DNA of 64,000 bases, from NCBI RefSeq assembly GCF_005222955.1, contig NZ_LWUA01000157.1, positions 26,782 to 90,781 of the forward strand, read 5' to 3'. The notes under the pieces were generated by a model. It made no database searches and was not told the origin of the DNA. It worked only from the letters and a program-made list of their open reading frames with translations. Source of the stretch: Blastococcus sp. CCUG 61487 (GTDB lineage Bacteria > Actinomycetota > Actinomycetes > Mycobacteriales > Geodermatophilaceae). The position numbers and the translations under genes are program-made. Shown in pieces: positions 50,341-59,945 of the stretch. Within the stretch, counting starts at the first letter, position 1. The number at the start of each line of letters is the position of its first letter.

Positions 50341-50402
50341 GCCTCTCAGCAGGGTCCCGCGCCGAGCGTGCGAGGCGTGGGGGGCTGAGAGGTCCTCTTT
50401 CA
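50341..50402 (-). repeat. Intergenic repeat family A copy after ino1
   Basis: In the sense of ino1: TGA, AAGAGGA, outer arm CCTCTCAGC, CCCCCACGC, CTCGCACGCTCGG, CGCGGGACCCT, outer arm GCTGAGAGG. The outer arms pair perfectly with sequence unlike the other copies. Confidence 0.78.
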
Positions 50403-51479
50403 GCGCTCGATGTCGCCGCGGATGAACGCCTCCACGGCGTCGCGCGCCTGGCTGTCGTCGTACTGCACCGGCGGCGACTTCATGAAGTACGAGGACGCCG
50501 AGAGGATCGGTCCACCGATGCCGCGGTCCTTGGCGATCTTGGCCGCGCGGACGGCGTCGATGATGATGCCGGCCGAGTTCGGGGAGTCCCAGACCTCGAG
50601 CTTGTACTCCAGGTTCAGCGGGACGTCGCCGAACGCGCGGCCTTCGAGGCGCACGTAGGCCCACTTGCGGTCGCTCAGCCACGGAACGTGGTCCGAGGGA
50701 CCGATGTGCACGTTGCCGACGCCCATGTCGCGGTCGACCTGGCTGGTGACGGCCTGGGTCTTGGAGATCTTCTTGGACTCCAGGCGCTCGCGCTCGAGCA
50801 TGTTCTTGAAGTCCATGTTGCCGCCGACGTTGAGCTGCATCGTGCGGTCGAGCTGCACGCCGCGGTCCTCGAACAGCTTGGCCAGCACGCGGTGGGTGAT
50901 GGTCGCGCCCACCTGGCTCTTGATGTCGTCACCGACGATCGGCACACCGGCGGCGGTGAACTTGTCCGCCCACTCCTTGGTGCCGGCGATGAAGACCGGG
51001 AGGGCGTTGACGAACCCGACCCCGGCGTCGATCGCGGCCTGGGCATAGAACTCGGCGGCCTCCTGCGAACCCACGGGGAGGTAGCAGACGAGGACGTCGG
51101 CGCCGGACTCGCGCAGGGCGGCGACGACGTCGACCGGCTGCTCGTCGGACTCCTCGACCATCTCGCGGTAGTACCGGCCCAGCCCGTCGAGGGTGGTGCC
51201 GCGCTGCACGGTCACGCCCAGCGGCGGGACGTCGCAGATCTTGATGGTGTTGTTCTCGCTGGCGACGATGGCCTCGGAGAGGTCACGGCCGACCTTCTTG
51301 GCGTCGACGTCGAACGCGGCGACGAACTCGACGTCCGAGACGTGGTACTCGCCGAAGCGGACGTGCATGAGTCCGGGCACGGACGAGGTCTCGTCCGCGT
51401 CGCGGTAGTAGTGCACGCCCTGCACCAGTGAGGCGGCGCAGTTGCCCACCCCGACGATGGCGACCTTCACGGACCCCAT
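50400..51479 (-). CDS. ino1: Inositol-3-phosphate synthase
   Basis: The 359-residue enzyme converts glucose 6-phosphate to inositol 3-phosphate with bound NAD+, feeding phosphatidylinositol and mycothiol. The Rossmann start [17 protein letters not shown] is followed by [35 protein letters not shown] and LNVGGNMDF, all family marks. It is the compact bacterial form. The padR gene 76 bases upstream on the same strand probably controls it, as the order matches the mycobacterial ino1 locus. Confidence 0.96.
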   Translation of the reverse strand: MGSVKVAIVGVGNCAASLVQGVHYYRDADETSSVPGLMHVRFGEYHVSDVEFVAAFDVDAKKVGRDLSEAIVASENNTIKICDVPPLGVTVQRGTTLDGLGRYYREMVEESDEQPVDVVAALRESGADVLVCYLPVGSQEAAEFYAQAAIDAGVGFVNALPVFIAGTKEWADKFTAAGVPIVGDDIKSQVGATITHRVLAKLFEDRGVQLDRTMQLNVGGNMDFKNMLERERLESKKISKTQAVTSQVDRDMGVGNVHIGPSDHVPWLSDRKWAYVRLEGRAFGDVPLNLEYKLEVWDSPNSAGIIIDAVRAAKIAKDRGIGGPILSASSYFMKSPPVQYDDSQARDAVEAFIRGDIER

Positions 51480-51555
51480 GACTCTCCTTCCCCTGGACCC
51501 CCTGTGGGCCCGATGGACGCGGACCGGATGCGGTCCGCGGTTGACGTTCGGCGGC

Positions 51556-52161
51556 TCAGGGCGCCTGTGCGGCGTCCGGCTCCTCGCGCCCTGCGGTGTT
51601 CTCCGACGCCTCGCGGCGCTCGGAATCGATCAGCTCCGAGAGCCAGCGGACCTCGCGGTCCACCGACTCCAGGCCGTGGCGCTGCAGCTCGAGGGTGTAG
51701 CGGTCGAGCCGCTCACGGGTCCGCGACAGTGAGGACCGCAACCCTTCCCGCTGCCGTTCGACCGTGCGACGGCGGCCCTCGAGGATCCGCAGTCGCACGT
51801 CGGCAGCCGTGTGCCGGAAGAAGGCGAGACGGACGCCGAAGAGCCCGCCGTCGTCGTACGCCTCCGGCCCGGTCTGGCTGACCAGGTCGTGGAAGCGCTC
51901 CTTGCCTTCGGCGGTGATCGTGTAGACCACCTTCCCGCGCCGGCCGGTGAGCGGCGGAGCGTCCGCCGGCAGCAGCGCGTGCGGCTCCGGGTCGTCAGTG
52001 CTGATGAGCCCGGCCGCCCGCATCCGCTTGAGCGCGGGGTAGAGCGAGCCGTAGGAGATGCTGCGCAGGCCCCCGAGCACCTGCGCGAGCTGCTTGCGCA
52101 GCTCGTACCCGTGCATCGGGGCCTGGTGCAGCAGACCGAGGATGGCGAACTCGAGCACCAC
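51556..52161 (-). CDS. PadR-family transcriptional regulator
   Basis: The 201-residue protein has the PadR winged helix at its N-terminus ([25 protein letters not shown] and [18 protein letters not shown]) and a C-terminal coiled-coil dimer domain (about 110-185, ERFHDLVSQ onwards). It likely represses ino1 or itself; the inducer is unknown. Divergent from the DUF5318 gene. Confidence 0.93.
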   Translation of the reverse strand: MVLEFAILGLLHQAPMHGYELRKQLAQVLGGLRSISYGSLYPALKRMRAAGLISTDDPEPHALLPADAPPLTGRRGKVVYTITAEGKERFHDLVSQTGPEAYDDGGLFGVRLAFFRHTAADVRLRILEGRRRTVERQREGLRSSLSRTRERLDRYTLELQRHGLESVDREVRWLSELIDSERREASENTAGREEPDAAQAP

Positions 52162-52299
52162 GCCCCCTCGCTCCTACGACCGATGTATCGCGACGATACA
52201 ACGAGATCGCGGTTCTCCGAACCGCCCTCTGCTCGCGACACCGTGTGGCACAGATCGCTGAGTCCCCGGTCACCCCGGTCGGGCACGTACTCTGGCGCG

Positions 52300-52713
52300 G
52301 TGCCCGGACGTCGATCCGTCGTGGACTACTCGCTGCAGCGGCGAGCCGTCCTCGCCGGCGTGCAGTCCGGGCGCACCGGTCTGTTCGAGGTCTGCGACGC
52401 CAGCCCTTACCTGTCGCGGGCGGCCAAGTACCACGGCGAGGCACTCGACACCCCGTGCCCGGTGTGCCGCAAGGAGCGGCTCACCCGGGTGAACTACGTG
52501 TACGGCGACCACCTGGGTCACGTGGCGGGCCAGGCGAAGACGCCGGTCGAGCTGGCCCGGATGGACGCCGCCCAGGAGGAGTTCACCGTGTACGCCGTCG
52601 AAGTCTGCCGGAGCTGCGGCTGGAACCACCTCGAGTGCTCGTACGTCCTCGGTGTCGAGCCGATCCCGGGGCAGCAGCCCCGACGGGGGCGACGCCGCGC
52701 CGCGACCGACTAG
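52300..52713 (+). CDS. DUF5318 zinc-ribbon protein
   Basis: From GTG 52300 the product is 137 residues. The core has a CPVCRKERL motif and a second pair CRSCGWNHLE, which should bind one zinc. TACTCT at 52288-52293 lies six bases before the GTG, so the mRNA is probably leaderless. The gene stands upstream of the class A penicillin-binding protein, as in mycobacteria (Rv0049-ponA1), but its function is unknown. Confidence 0.85.
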   Translation: MPGRRSVVDYSLQRRAVLAGVQSGRTGLFEVCDASPYLSRAAKYHGEALDTPCPVCRKERLTRVNYVYGDHLGHVAGQAKTPVELARMDAAQEEFTVYAVEVCRSCGWNHLECSYVLGVEPIPGQQPRRGRRRAATD

Positions 52714-52872
52714 CGCCGCCCGCCGGCGCCGTCCCGCCGAGCCCCTCCCGGCACAGCAGTCCCTGGCGGGTGCCGCCGGACCCCCGCCTCACCCATGTCC
52801 ACACCTGAACACGCCACGCTGCGACCGGGCACCCCCCGTCGCCGACCACAGCAAGGAAGGGAGAACGTCCGC

Positions 52873-55341
52873 GTGCCGATCCACGACGAGACCTCCCCCG
52901 TCGGACCGCGCTCCGGTTCGGTGCGCCGTCCCGCTCCCTCCCGCACCCGCAGCACGGGTGGCGGTGGTGGCGCCCGCCGTCCCACCGCTTCCAGCGGCCG
53001 GGGCCGCATGACCGCGAGCCGTTCGGGCGCCGGTGGCGGGCGACCTCCTGCCTCCGGAGGGGGCCGACCGCCCGGTGGCGGCGGAGGTGGCCGGCCGCCC
53101 GGTTCCGGTGGCCGTCCCCCCGGTTCGGGCCGCCCGCCCGCCGGTGGACGCCCCGCTGGCGGCAACGGCAAGCGCCCGGCGCGGACCACGAAGCAGCGCC
53201 GCAGACGCAGGCTGAAGATCGGCTTCGGCGTCCTCGGTGGGCTGTTCGTGCTGCTCGGCGTCTTCGTGGGCGTCGTCTACGCCAGCACGGACGTGCCCAG
53301 CCCCGACTCGATCACCAACGCCCAGACCACGGTCGTCTACTACGCGGACGGCACCACCGAACTGGCGCGGCTCGGCGACGAGAACCGCACGAACGTCCGC
53401 CTGGACCAGGTGAGCCTGCCCGCGCAGCACGCCGTCCTGGCCGCGGAGAACCGCGACTTCTACACCGACCCCGGCATCTCGGCGACGGGCATCGTCCGCG
53501 CCGCGTGGAACAACGTCACCGGCGGCGCCACGCAGGGCGGCTCGACGATCACCCAGCAGTACGTGAAGAACGCGATCCTGCAGAACTCCGAGCAGACGTT
53601 CAGCCGCAAGTTCCAGGAGCTCTTCCTGGCCATCAAGCTGGACAACAACTACTCGAAGGAGCAGATCCTCGAGAACTACCTGAACACCATCTACTACGGG
53701 CGCGGCGCCTACGGCATCGAGTCCGCGGCGAAGACCTACTTCGGCGTGCCGGCCGCCGAGCTGACCGCCCAGCAGGCGGCCGTGCTCGCGGTGCTCATCC
53801 GGAGCCCCAGCGCCTACGACCCGGAGAGCAACCCCGAGGGCGCGCAGGACCGCTGGGGCCGGGTGCTGGACGCGATGGTGCAGGAGGGCTGGCTCACCGA
53901 GGAGGAGCGGGCCCAGTCGGTGTACCCCCCGGTGCTGCCCAAGGTCGCACCGTCGATGGGGATCCCCCCGGGCCCCGAGGGGCTGATCGTCACGCGGGCG
54001 CTCGCCGAGCTGCGCGCGAAGGGCTACACAGACGACCAGATCTACGGCGGCGGCCTGAAGATCACCACGACCGTCGACAAGCGCTCCCAGGATCTCGCCG
54101 TCCAGGCGATCAACGAGGTCATGGAGGGCGAACCCCGCGAGGTGCTGCGCGAGGCGCTGGTGGCCGTCGACCCGCGCAGCGGCGCGGTGCAGGCCTACTA
54201 CGGCGGCGCCTCGGGCACCGGCATCGACTACGCGATGAACCAGCGGCAGCCGGGCTCCGCGGTGAAGCCGTTCGTGCTGGCCACCGCGCTGGACGACGGC
54301 ATCAGCGTCACCGCACGGCGGGACGGCAGCGCGTCGAAGACCTTCCCCGACCGGCCGGACAAGCCGGTCCGCAACGCCGGTGGCGCCTCCTGCCCGGCGT
54401 GCACCCTGGAAGAGGCGATCACCCGCTCGCTGAACACCACGTTCTACGGCCTCACCTACGAGGTGGGCCCGGAGAACGTGCGCGAGACGATCCTGTCGAC
54501 CACCGGTCTCCCGGAGACGTGGGAGAGCGGCAACAGGTCGTTCGTGAACACGCGGACGCTGGCCGACCCCACCACGGCGGGCGTGAGCCCCGGGCTGGGC
54601 ATCGGCCAGTACGACATGCGGCCCATCGACCTGGCGGTCGGGTTCGGCACGTTCGCGAGCGGGGGTATCCACCGCGACGCGTACTTCGTCGCCACGGTGA
54701 CCGACAGCGAGGGCACCCTGCTGATGGAGAACACCGGTCAGGCCGGTGAGCAGGTGATCGACCCGCGGGTGGCGAACGACGTCACGTACGCCCTGCGCGG
54801 GGTCGCCTCGTACTCGAAGCGGGCGCTGGCCGGCGGCCGGGAGAGCGCCAGCAAGACGGGCACCGTCGGTTCGTCGGACGACGAGAACGCCGACGCCTGG
54901 ATGGTCGGCTACACGCCGTCGATCTCGACCGCGGTGTGGATCGGCTCCGACGCCTACGAGCCGATCAGGGATGCGCGCGGGCGGATCATCTACGGCGCCG
55001 GTCTGCCCGGTCAGATCTGGAAGACGTTCATGGACAGCGTTCTGCAGGACACCCCCAAGGAGAAGCTGCCCAGCTCGCCGACCATCAAGGGCGACACCGG
55101 CGAGGGCGTGCTGGAACCGACTCCGGAGCCGACCGAGGCCCCAGCGGAGGAGACGCCCGCGACGCCGGAGCCGACGCAGACCCCCACGCCCACCCCCACG
55201 CCCACCCCGACGCCGACGCCCACCCCCACGCCGACACCGACGCCGACCCCGACGTCCCCCACGACCGGTGGCGGCGGGACACCGGCACCGGGTCCGCAGC
55301 CGGGGAGCGGGCCGCTTCCCGGGGTTCCCGGGGACGACTGA
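52873..55341 (+). CDS. Class A penicillin-binding protein (PonA-type)
   Basis: From GTG 52873 (GGGAG nine bases upstream) the product is 822 residues; ATG 52795 is the longer alternative. It polymerises and cross-links peptidoglycan. A Gly/Arg/Pro-rich cytoplasmic tail leads to a membrane helix (FGVLGGLFVLLGVFVGVVYA). The GT51 domain has AAENRDFYTDPG, with its catalytic Glu, and GGSTITQQYVKN. The transpeptidase domain has GSAVKPF (SxxK), SLN and SKTGT. A C-terminal Thr-Pro tandem repeat and Gly/Pro tail reach the wall. The PASTA domains of other PonA proteins are absent. Confidence 0.95.
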   Translation: MPIHDETSPVGPRSGSVRRPAPSRTRSTGGGGGARRPTASSGRGRMTASRSGAGGGRPPASGGGRPPGGGGGGRPPGSGGRPPGSGRPPAGGRPAGGNGKRPARTTKQRRRRRLKIGFGVLGGLFVLLGVFVGVVYASTDVPSPDSITNAQTTVVYYADGTTELARLGDENRTNVRLDQVSLPAQHAVLAAENRDFYTDPGISATGIVRAAWNNVTGGATQGGSTITQQYVKNAILQNSEQTFSRKFQELFLAIKLDNNYSKEQILENYLNTIYYGRGAYGIESAAKTYFGVPAAELTAQQAAVLAVLIRSPSAYDPESNPEGAQDRWGRVLDAMVQEGWLTEEERAQSVYPPVLPKVAPSMGIPPGPEGLIVTRALAELRAKGYTDDQIYGGGLKITTTVDKRSQDLAVQAINEVMEGEPREVLREALVAVDPRSGAVQAYYGGASGTGIDYAMNQRQPGSAVKPFVLATALDDGISVTARRDGSASKTFPDRPDKPVRNAGGASCPACTLEEAITRSLNTTFYGLTYEVGPENVRETILSTTGLPETWESGNRSFVNTRTLADPTTAGVSPGLGIGQYDMRPIDLAVGFGTFASGGIHRDAYFVATVTDSEGTLLMENTGQAGEQVIDPRVANDVTYALRGVASYSKRALAGGRESASKTGTVGSSDDENADAWMVGYTPSISTAVWIGSDAYEPIRDARGRIIYGAGLPGQIWKTFMDSVLQDTPKEKLPSSPTIKGDTGEGVLEPTPEPTEAPAEETPATPEPTQTPTPTPTPTPTPTPTPTPTPTPTPTSPTTGGGGTPAPGPQPGSGPLPGVPGDD
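55186..55258 (+). repeat. Thr-Pro codon repeat within ponA
   Basis: The six-base unit ACSCCS (ACN CCN codons) repeats about 12 times, encoding a TPTPTP run in the C-terminal tail. It is a likely site of length variation between strains and may be a wall-spanning spacer. Confidence 0.85.
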
Positions 55342-55363
55342 CCGGATCCAGCACACTGACCCG

Positions 55364-56884
55364 GTGAACAGCACACCCTCGGGCCCGTCCGCACCCGCGG
55401 ACGGGCCCGAGGCGTTCCCGGACCGGGTCGTGCCCTCCCGGACCGACCCGGTCGTCGCGCAGGCCAGCGAGGCCGTCGGCGGACCGTGGGGCCGGCACGC
55501 GGTGACCGGCCGGGCGCCGTTCTGGACGCCGCTGCGGGTCTGCCTGCTGTACGCCGTCCTCGGGCTCAGCCTCGCCTGGATCAAGCAGGAGCCCTGCGCC
55601 GACGGGCGCTGGGCGGACGGCGTCCAGTACACCCACCTCTGCTACTCCGACACGGTGCCGCTGTTCTCGCTGTACGGCCTGGACGGCGGCGCGCTCCCCT
55701 ACCTCGACGCCTCGGTCGAGTACCCGGTGCTCACCGGCGCCTTCATGGCGCTGGCCGCCCTGCTGGCCCGGGCCTACGACGGGCTCGCCGGGGCGACCGC
55801 CCTGCTGCCCGAACTGGCGCCGGTGCACGCCTACTACCTGGTCACCTGCCTGCTGCTGTCGTGCTGCGCCCTGGTGACGGTGCGCGCCGTGCTGGGGCTG
55901 TCCGGCCGGCGGCCGTGGGACGCGGCGATGATCGGCCTGTCGCCCCTCCTGGTCGTGCACGCCTTCACCAACTGGGACCTGTTCGCGGTCGCCCTCACGA
56001 CGCTGGGCATGTGGGCCTGGGCCCGCCGCATGCCGGTGCTCGCCGGCGTCCTGCTCGGCCTCGGGGTGGCGGCCAAGCTGTACCCGGTCCTCGTCCTCGG
56101 CGCGCTGTTCCTGCTCTGCCTGCGCGCCGGGCTGCTGCGGACGTGGCTGCGCGCGGCGCTCGGCGCGGCCGGCGCCTGGCTCCTGGTCAACCTGCCGGTC
56201 GCGCTCGCGTCCTTCGAGAACTGGGGCCGGTTCTTCAGGCTCAACAGCGTGCGGCCGGCCGATCCGGACTCGGTGTGGAACATCGTGCGGCACGTGCGCG
56301 ACGGCGAGCTGTTCGACGGCTCCCTCGCCGAGGGGCAGACGCCGGTGGTGCTCAACGCCGTCGTCGCCGCGGCCATGCTCCTGCTCGTCCTGGGGGTCGG
56401 CTGGCTGACCCTGGCCGCGCCGGTGCGTCCGCGCGTGCCGCAGGTGGCCTTCCTGCTCGTCGCGGGCTTCCTGCTGCTGAACAAGGTCTGGAGCCCGCAG
56501 TACTCGCTGTGGCTGCTGCCGCTCGCCGTCCTCGCCCGGCCCGCCTGGCGCTCGCTGCTGGCCTGGCAGGCCACCGAGGCGCTGCTCTGGGTGCCGCGGA
56601 TGCTCTGGTACCTGGGCACCGAGAACGGCGGCATCGACGTCGAGTGGTTCTTCCTCGCGGTGGGGCTGCGGGACGTCGCCGTCGTCGTCCTCATGGCGCT
56701 GGTGGTGCGGGACGTGCTCCGGCCCGACGGCGACGTCGTCCGCACGAGCTGGCCGGGTGTGGACGATCCGGCGGGCGGCCCGCTCGACCACGCCCCCGAC
56801 CACCGGATGGTGATCAGGAGAGCTGATCGTCCGGGGTCCTCCCTCGTGGTCGACGGCGAGGGAGGACGCCGAACGGTGAGGTAG
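55364..56884 (+). CDS. GT87-family membrane glycosyltransferase
   Basis: From GTG 55364 the product is 506 residues with about ten to eleven membrane helices. The GT87 (DUF2029) features include a first helix with a WIKQEPCADG loop, an aspartate-bearing YLDASVEYPVLTG segment after it, and the NWDLFAVALT and KLYPVLVLG parts. Such enzymes move mannose or arabinose from polyprenyl-phosphate donors onto envelope lipids. The substrate is unknown. Its last 25 codons are formed by a family B repeat. It lies 22 bases after ponA. Confidence 0.87.
   Translation: MNSTPSGPSAPADGPEAFPDRVVPSRTDPVVAQASEAVGGPWGRHAVTGRAPFWTPLRVCLLYAVLGLSLAWIKQEPCADGRWADGVQYTHLCYSDTVPLFSLYGLDGGALPYLDASVEYPVLTGAFMALAALLARAYDGLAGATALLPELAPVHAYYLVTCLLLSCCALVTVRAVLGLSGRRPWDAAMIGLSPLLVVHAFTNWDLFAVALTTLGMWAWARRMPVLAGVLLGLGVAAKLYPVLVLGALFLLCLRAGLLRTWLRAALGAAGAWLLVNLPVALASFENWGRFFRLNSVRPADPDSVWNIVRHVRDGELFDGSLAEGQTPVVLNAVVAAAMLLLVLGVGWLTLAAPVRPRVPQVAFLLVAGFLLLNKVWSPQYSLWLLPLAVLARPAWRSLLAWQATEALLWVPRMLWYLGTENGGIDVEWFFLAVGLRDVAVVVLMALVVRDVLRPDGDVVRTSWPGVDDPAGGPLDHAPDHRMVIRRADRPGSSLVVDGEGGRRTVR
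56812..56870 (+). repeat. Intergenic repeat family B within the end of the GT87 gene
   Basis: GATCAG, GAGAG, CTGATC (56812-56828) is followed by GTCCGGG and a stem TCCTCCCTCG/CGAGGGAGGA. The order and sequence match the copy at 35440-35516 read on the minus strand. Here it extends into the coding sequence, replacing the natural C-terminus with VIRRADRPGSSLVVDGEGG. Confidence 0.65.
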
Positions 56885-56891
56885 GAGTGCC

Positions 56892-57707
56892 TCAGCCGCC
56901 CAGGGCCTCGCGCAGGAGGGCGATCTCCTCGGCGTGACTCGCCGCGTCACCGGGCGTCTCCAGCACGATCGGGCAGTCCGCCGCCCGCGCGACCTCGACC
57001 AGCAACTCCGTCGGGATCTCACCGCCGGTCAGCGGCGCGTGCCGGTCGCGGCTGGAGCCGTGCGGGTCACGGCTGTTGTTCAGGTGGACCAGGTCGATCC
57101 GGCCGGTGCGGGCGCGGACGTCGTCGACGACGGTCGCCAGGTCCCAGCCCGCCGCCCACGCGTGGCAGGTGTCGAGCACGAAGCCGGCGCCGAGCGGGCC
57201 GACGGCGTCGAACAGCTGGTCGATCGCGTCGAGATCGCGGGCCATCGCGTTGCCGCCGCCCGCGGTGTTCTCGATGAGCACCGGCAGGGGGAACCCGCCG
57301 TCCTTCTCCTGGTAGGCGAAAGTCTTGCGCCAGTTGTCGATGCCGACCGCCGGGTCGTCCTCGGCGAGCACGTGACCGCCGTGCACCACCAGTCCCGCCG
57401 CGCCGATCGCCGCCGCAGCGGAGGCGTGCGCGGCCAGCAGCTTGCGCCCCGGCACCCGGATGCGGTTGTTGGTCGTCGCCACGTTGAGCATGTACGGGGC
57501 GTGCACGACGACCATGACGTCGGAGGCCAGCAGGGCGTCCTGGTCGGGGCGCGGCTTCGGGTTCTTGTAGCTCTGCGGATCGGTCAGGAAGACCTGGACG
57601 CCGTCGGCGTCCATCTCCGCCGCCCGGGCCAGCGGCCCGCCCTCGAGCAGCTCGCCGTCGTCGGTCAGACCGGGACCGACGTGTACGCCGATCGGGTGTT
57701 CAGCCAC
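56892..57707 (-). CDS. Endonuclease IV-like TIM-barrel protein
   Basis: From GTG 57707 the product is 271 residues. It has the AP endonuclease 2/xylose isomerase-like barrel with zinc ligands in VVHAPYMLN, LVVHGGH, VLIENTAGGGNAMA, GFVLDTCHAWAAGWD, LVHLNNSRDPHGSSRDRHAP and IVLETPG. Endonuclease IV cleaves the phosphodiester 5' to abasic sites. The His/Glu/Asp set appears complete. TAGGGT lies a few bases upstream, suggesting a leaderless start at 57707 or 57713. The frame to 58082 is a false extension. Confidence 0.88.
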   Translation of the reverse strand: MAEHPIGVHVGPGLTDDGELLEGGPLARAAEMDADGVQVFLTDPQSYKNPKPRPDQDALLASDVMVVVHAPYMLNVATTNNRIRVPGRKLLAAHASAAAAIGAAGLVVHGGHVLAEDDPAVGIDNWRKTFAYQEKDGGFPLPVLIENTAGGGNAMARDLDAIDQLFDAVGPLGAGFVLDTCHAWAAGWDLATVVDDVRARTGRIDLVHLNNSRDPHGSSRDRHAPLTGGEIPTELLVEVARAADCPIVLETPGDAASHAEEIALLREALGG

Positions 57708-57828
57708 GCCCACCGACCCTAGTTCGTCCGTCGATCCAGGTTTAGCCGTAACCGCGCTCACACATGTTCGTTCTTGCAGCGTGACGGGGGTTACCGAGCA
57801 GTAGGTCGAGTCGGAGGTACTTCGCACC

Positions 57829-58880
57829 ATGGCTACCGGTCGTATTCGCCGGACCGCGCGGCGCGGTGTCGCCGCGGCGGTCCTCGGGTGGCTCTCCGTC
57901 GCCGCCCTCGCCGTCGTGCTGGCTACCCCGGCCGGTGCTGCGCCGTCCGCGACGATCGAGATCAGGAACCTGACGCCGCCCGTCGCGAGCGTCGACCCCG
58001 GCGGCACGGTGACGTTCGTGAACAAGATCCCGGCGGAGAACCGCGGCGGGATCGACCTCGGGATCCTCAGCGTCTCCGCCACGATCTACACCGACGTGAC
58101 GGTGAGCTTCTTCGGCGAGCAGCGGGCGCTGCAGCCCGAGCAGAGCACGTCGTGGAAGTTCTCCGCCCCCGCCACGGCCGGGACGATCACCTACACCTAC
58201 CGGGTCGTCCCGCAGGCGAACCTCCCGCTGGGCATCACCGTCAACGACGTCGTCAACCGGACGCTGGCCAGCCTGCCTCCGCTCCCCGCCCCGATCCCCT
58301 ACGTCGTGCAGACGATCGCCCCGGCGGTGCCGAACCTGCCTAGCATCGGCCTGCCGCCCCTGCCCCAGGTGACGGTTCCGCTGCCGCCGCTGTCCGGCGC
58401 CCTGCCCGCGCCGCCGCAGACGCCCGGCGCCCCGCTGCCCCAGACCGGCTCGGCGCCGCGCCGGAGGCCGCGCTGCCGCAGCAGATGGTCCCGACGGGCA
58501 CCCCGTACGCCTATGGACTGGGTGGCGCCGGTCAGCTCGACCCGCGCAACGGCGGCGCCACGCCGGCCTTCGACCCCGAGCGCTTCTTCGCACCCGGTGC
58601 CGACGGCGCCGGGTCCGCCGAGGCCCGGGGCACCCGCTCCGGTGGTGGTGGCCTGCCGGGCACCTACGACGGCGCGACGGTGCCGGTGTTCGGCAAGCTG
58701 GCCGGGCTGAACGGCACGTCCCTCGACGAGGAGAGCGCCGCGCAGGCCGCCGCGGCCGAGAACGCCGCGGCCACCACCGCGACGCCGCTGCCGGCCGCGG
58801 CCCTCGCCGCGGTCGTGGCACTGGCCGCCGTGACCGCCGCCCTGGTCCGCACCCACCAGGCCTCACGCGCCACGCGGTGA
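57829..58880 (+). pseudogene. Secreted surface protein interrupted by a single-base frameshift
   Basis: The first frame (ATG 57829) encodes a signal peptide (WLSVAALAVVLATPAGAAP), a beta-rich domain (TIEIRNLTPPVASVDPGGTVTFVN to TYRVVPQANLPLG) and a Pro-rich spacer. At about 58453-58465 the reading changes: frame 1 continues as a low-complexity Arg-rich tail to 58710, while the second frame gives EAALPQQMVPTGTPYAYGLGG and ends with a membrane helix ([19 protein letters not shown]) at 58880. Adding one G in the CCGCGCCG run restores TGSAPAPEAALPQQ. So either a true pseudogene or a sequencing error. About 350 residues if intact. The function is unknown. Confidence 0.8.
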
Positions 58881-58893
58881 CCCGGTAGTCATT

Positions 58894-58929
58894 CGCGGCC
58901 GCCGTCCTCCTCCCGGGACGGCGGCCGCG
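58894..58929 (+). terminator. Terminator hairpin after the surface protein
   Basis: CGCGGCCGCCGTCC and GGACGGCGGCCGCG form a 14-pair perfect stem around CTCCTCCC. It ends the surface protein transcript and separates it from the rpsF operon. Confidence 0.88.
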
Positions 58930-59124
58930 TGCTGTGGGGGCCACCCGGGCGGTGGCCCGACCCGCTCCGGCTGTGGACGGCGGGGGACCCGCCGGCCGGC
59001 CGCTGGTAGCCTGGTCGAGCGCGTTCCGGCTCACGAACGAGTTCGCCGGGGCGCGCGACGCATGCATGACCCTCCTGCTGCAGATCCGCTGCGGCCGCTG
59101 AGACCAGAGGAGGTGGGGTTCTCC

Positions 59125-59412
59125 GTGCGCAATTACGAACTGATGGTCATCCTCGACCCCGATCTCGAGGAGCGCACCATCGCGCCCTCGCTCGACAGGT
59201 TCCTGACCGTCGTCACCAAGTCCGGTGGCACCGTCAAGACCGAGATCTGGGGCCGTCGCCGGATGGCCTACGAGATCAACAAGCAGGCCGAGGGCATCTA
59301 CGCCGTCATCGACATCCAGGCCGAGCCCGCTGCCGTCCAGGAGCTGGACCGCCAGCTGAACCTGAACGAGTCGGTGCTCCGCACGAAGCTGATGCGCCCC
59401 GAGGCTCACTGA
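59125..59412 (+). CDS. rpsF: 30S ribosomal protein S6
   Basis: From GTG 59125 the product is 95 residues: [18 protein letters not shown] at the start and [19 protein letters not shown] at the end, a complete S6. It binds S18 in the small subunit. AGGAGG stands about 12 bases upstream. It heads rpsF-ssb-rpsR-rplI. The leader (58930-59124) may contain an S6:S18 autoregulatory site; I cannot identify one with certainty. Confidence 0.96.
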   Translation: MRNYELMVILDPDLEERTIAPSLDRFLTVVTKSGGTVKTEIWGRRRMAYEINKQAEGIYAVIDIQAEPAAVQELDRQLNLNESVLRTKLMRPEAH

Positions 59413-59414
59413 CC

Positions 59415-59903
59415 ATGGCCGGCGAGACCGTCATCACCGTCGTGGGCAACCTGACGGCAGACCCGGAGCTCCGGTTCACCCCGTCCGGTGCCGCCGTCGC
59501 CAATTTCACGGTGGCCTCGACGCCGCGCACCTTCGACCGCCAGACGCAGGAGTGGAAGGACGGCGAAGCGCTGTTCCTCCGGTGCAACGTCTGGCGGCAG
59601 GTGGCCGAGAACGTCGCCGAGTCCCTCACCCGCGGCTCGCGGGTCATCGTCAGCGGGCGGCTCAAGCAGCGCTCGTTCGACACCAAGGAAGGCGAGAAGC
59701 GCACCGTCATCGAGCTGGAGGTCGACGAGATCGGCCCCTCGCTGCGCTACGCCACCGCGAAGGTCACCAAGGCCTCCCGCGGTGACGGAGGCGGCGGTTT
59801 CGGTGGCGGCGGAGGCGGCTTCGGCTCCTCCGGTGGCGGTGGTGGCGGCGCGAGCGACCCGTGGTCGACGCCCGCCGGCCCGTCCGACGAGCCCCCCTTC
59901 TGA
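59415..59903 (+). CDS. ssb: Single-stranded DNA-binding protein
   Basis: The 162-residue protein has the OB fold ([67 protein letters not shown]) and a Gly-rich tail ending in the acidic DEPPF tip that recruits repair partners. It coats single-stranded DNA at forks. Located between rpsF and rpsR, its standard place. Confidence 0.97.
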   Translation: MAGETVITVVGNLTADPELRFTPSGAAVANFTVASTPRTFDRQTQEWKDGEALFLRCNVWRQVAENVAESLTRGSRVIVSGRLKQRSFDTKEGEKRTVIELEVDEIGPSLRYATAKVTKASRGDGGGGFGGGGGGFGSSGGGGGGASDPWSTPAGPSDEPPF

Positions 59904-59945
59904 TCCTGATTTCCTGAGTTCGCTCACTTTCCCTGGAGAGAGACA

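Noticed and set aside
51480..51555. Riboswitch in the ino1 leader
   Set aside because: The leader is only 76 bases and shows no recognisable aptamer; control by PadR is more likely.
52789..57022. Long minus-strand frames across ponA and the GT87 gene
   Set aside because: Shadows of the plus-strand genes, rich in Arg/Gly/Gln without domains.
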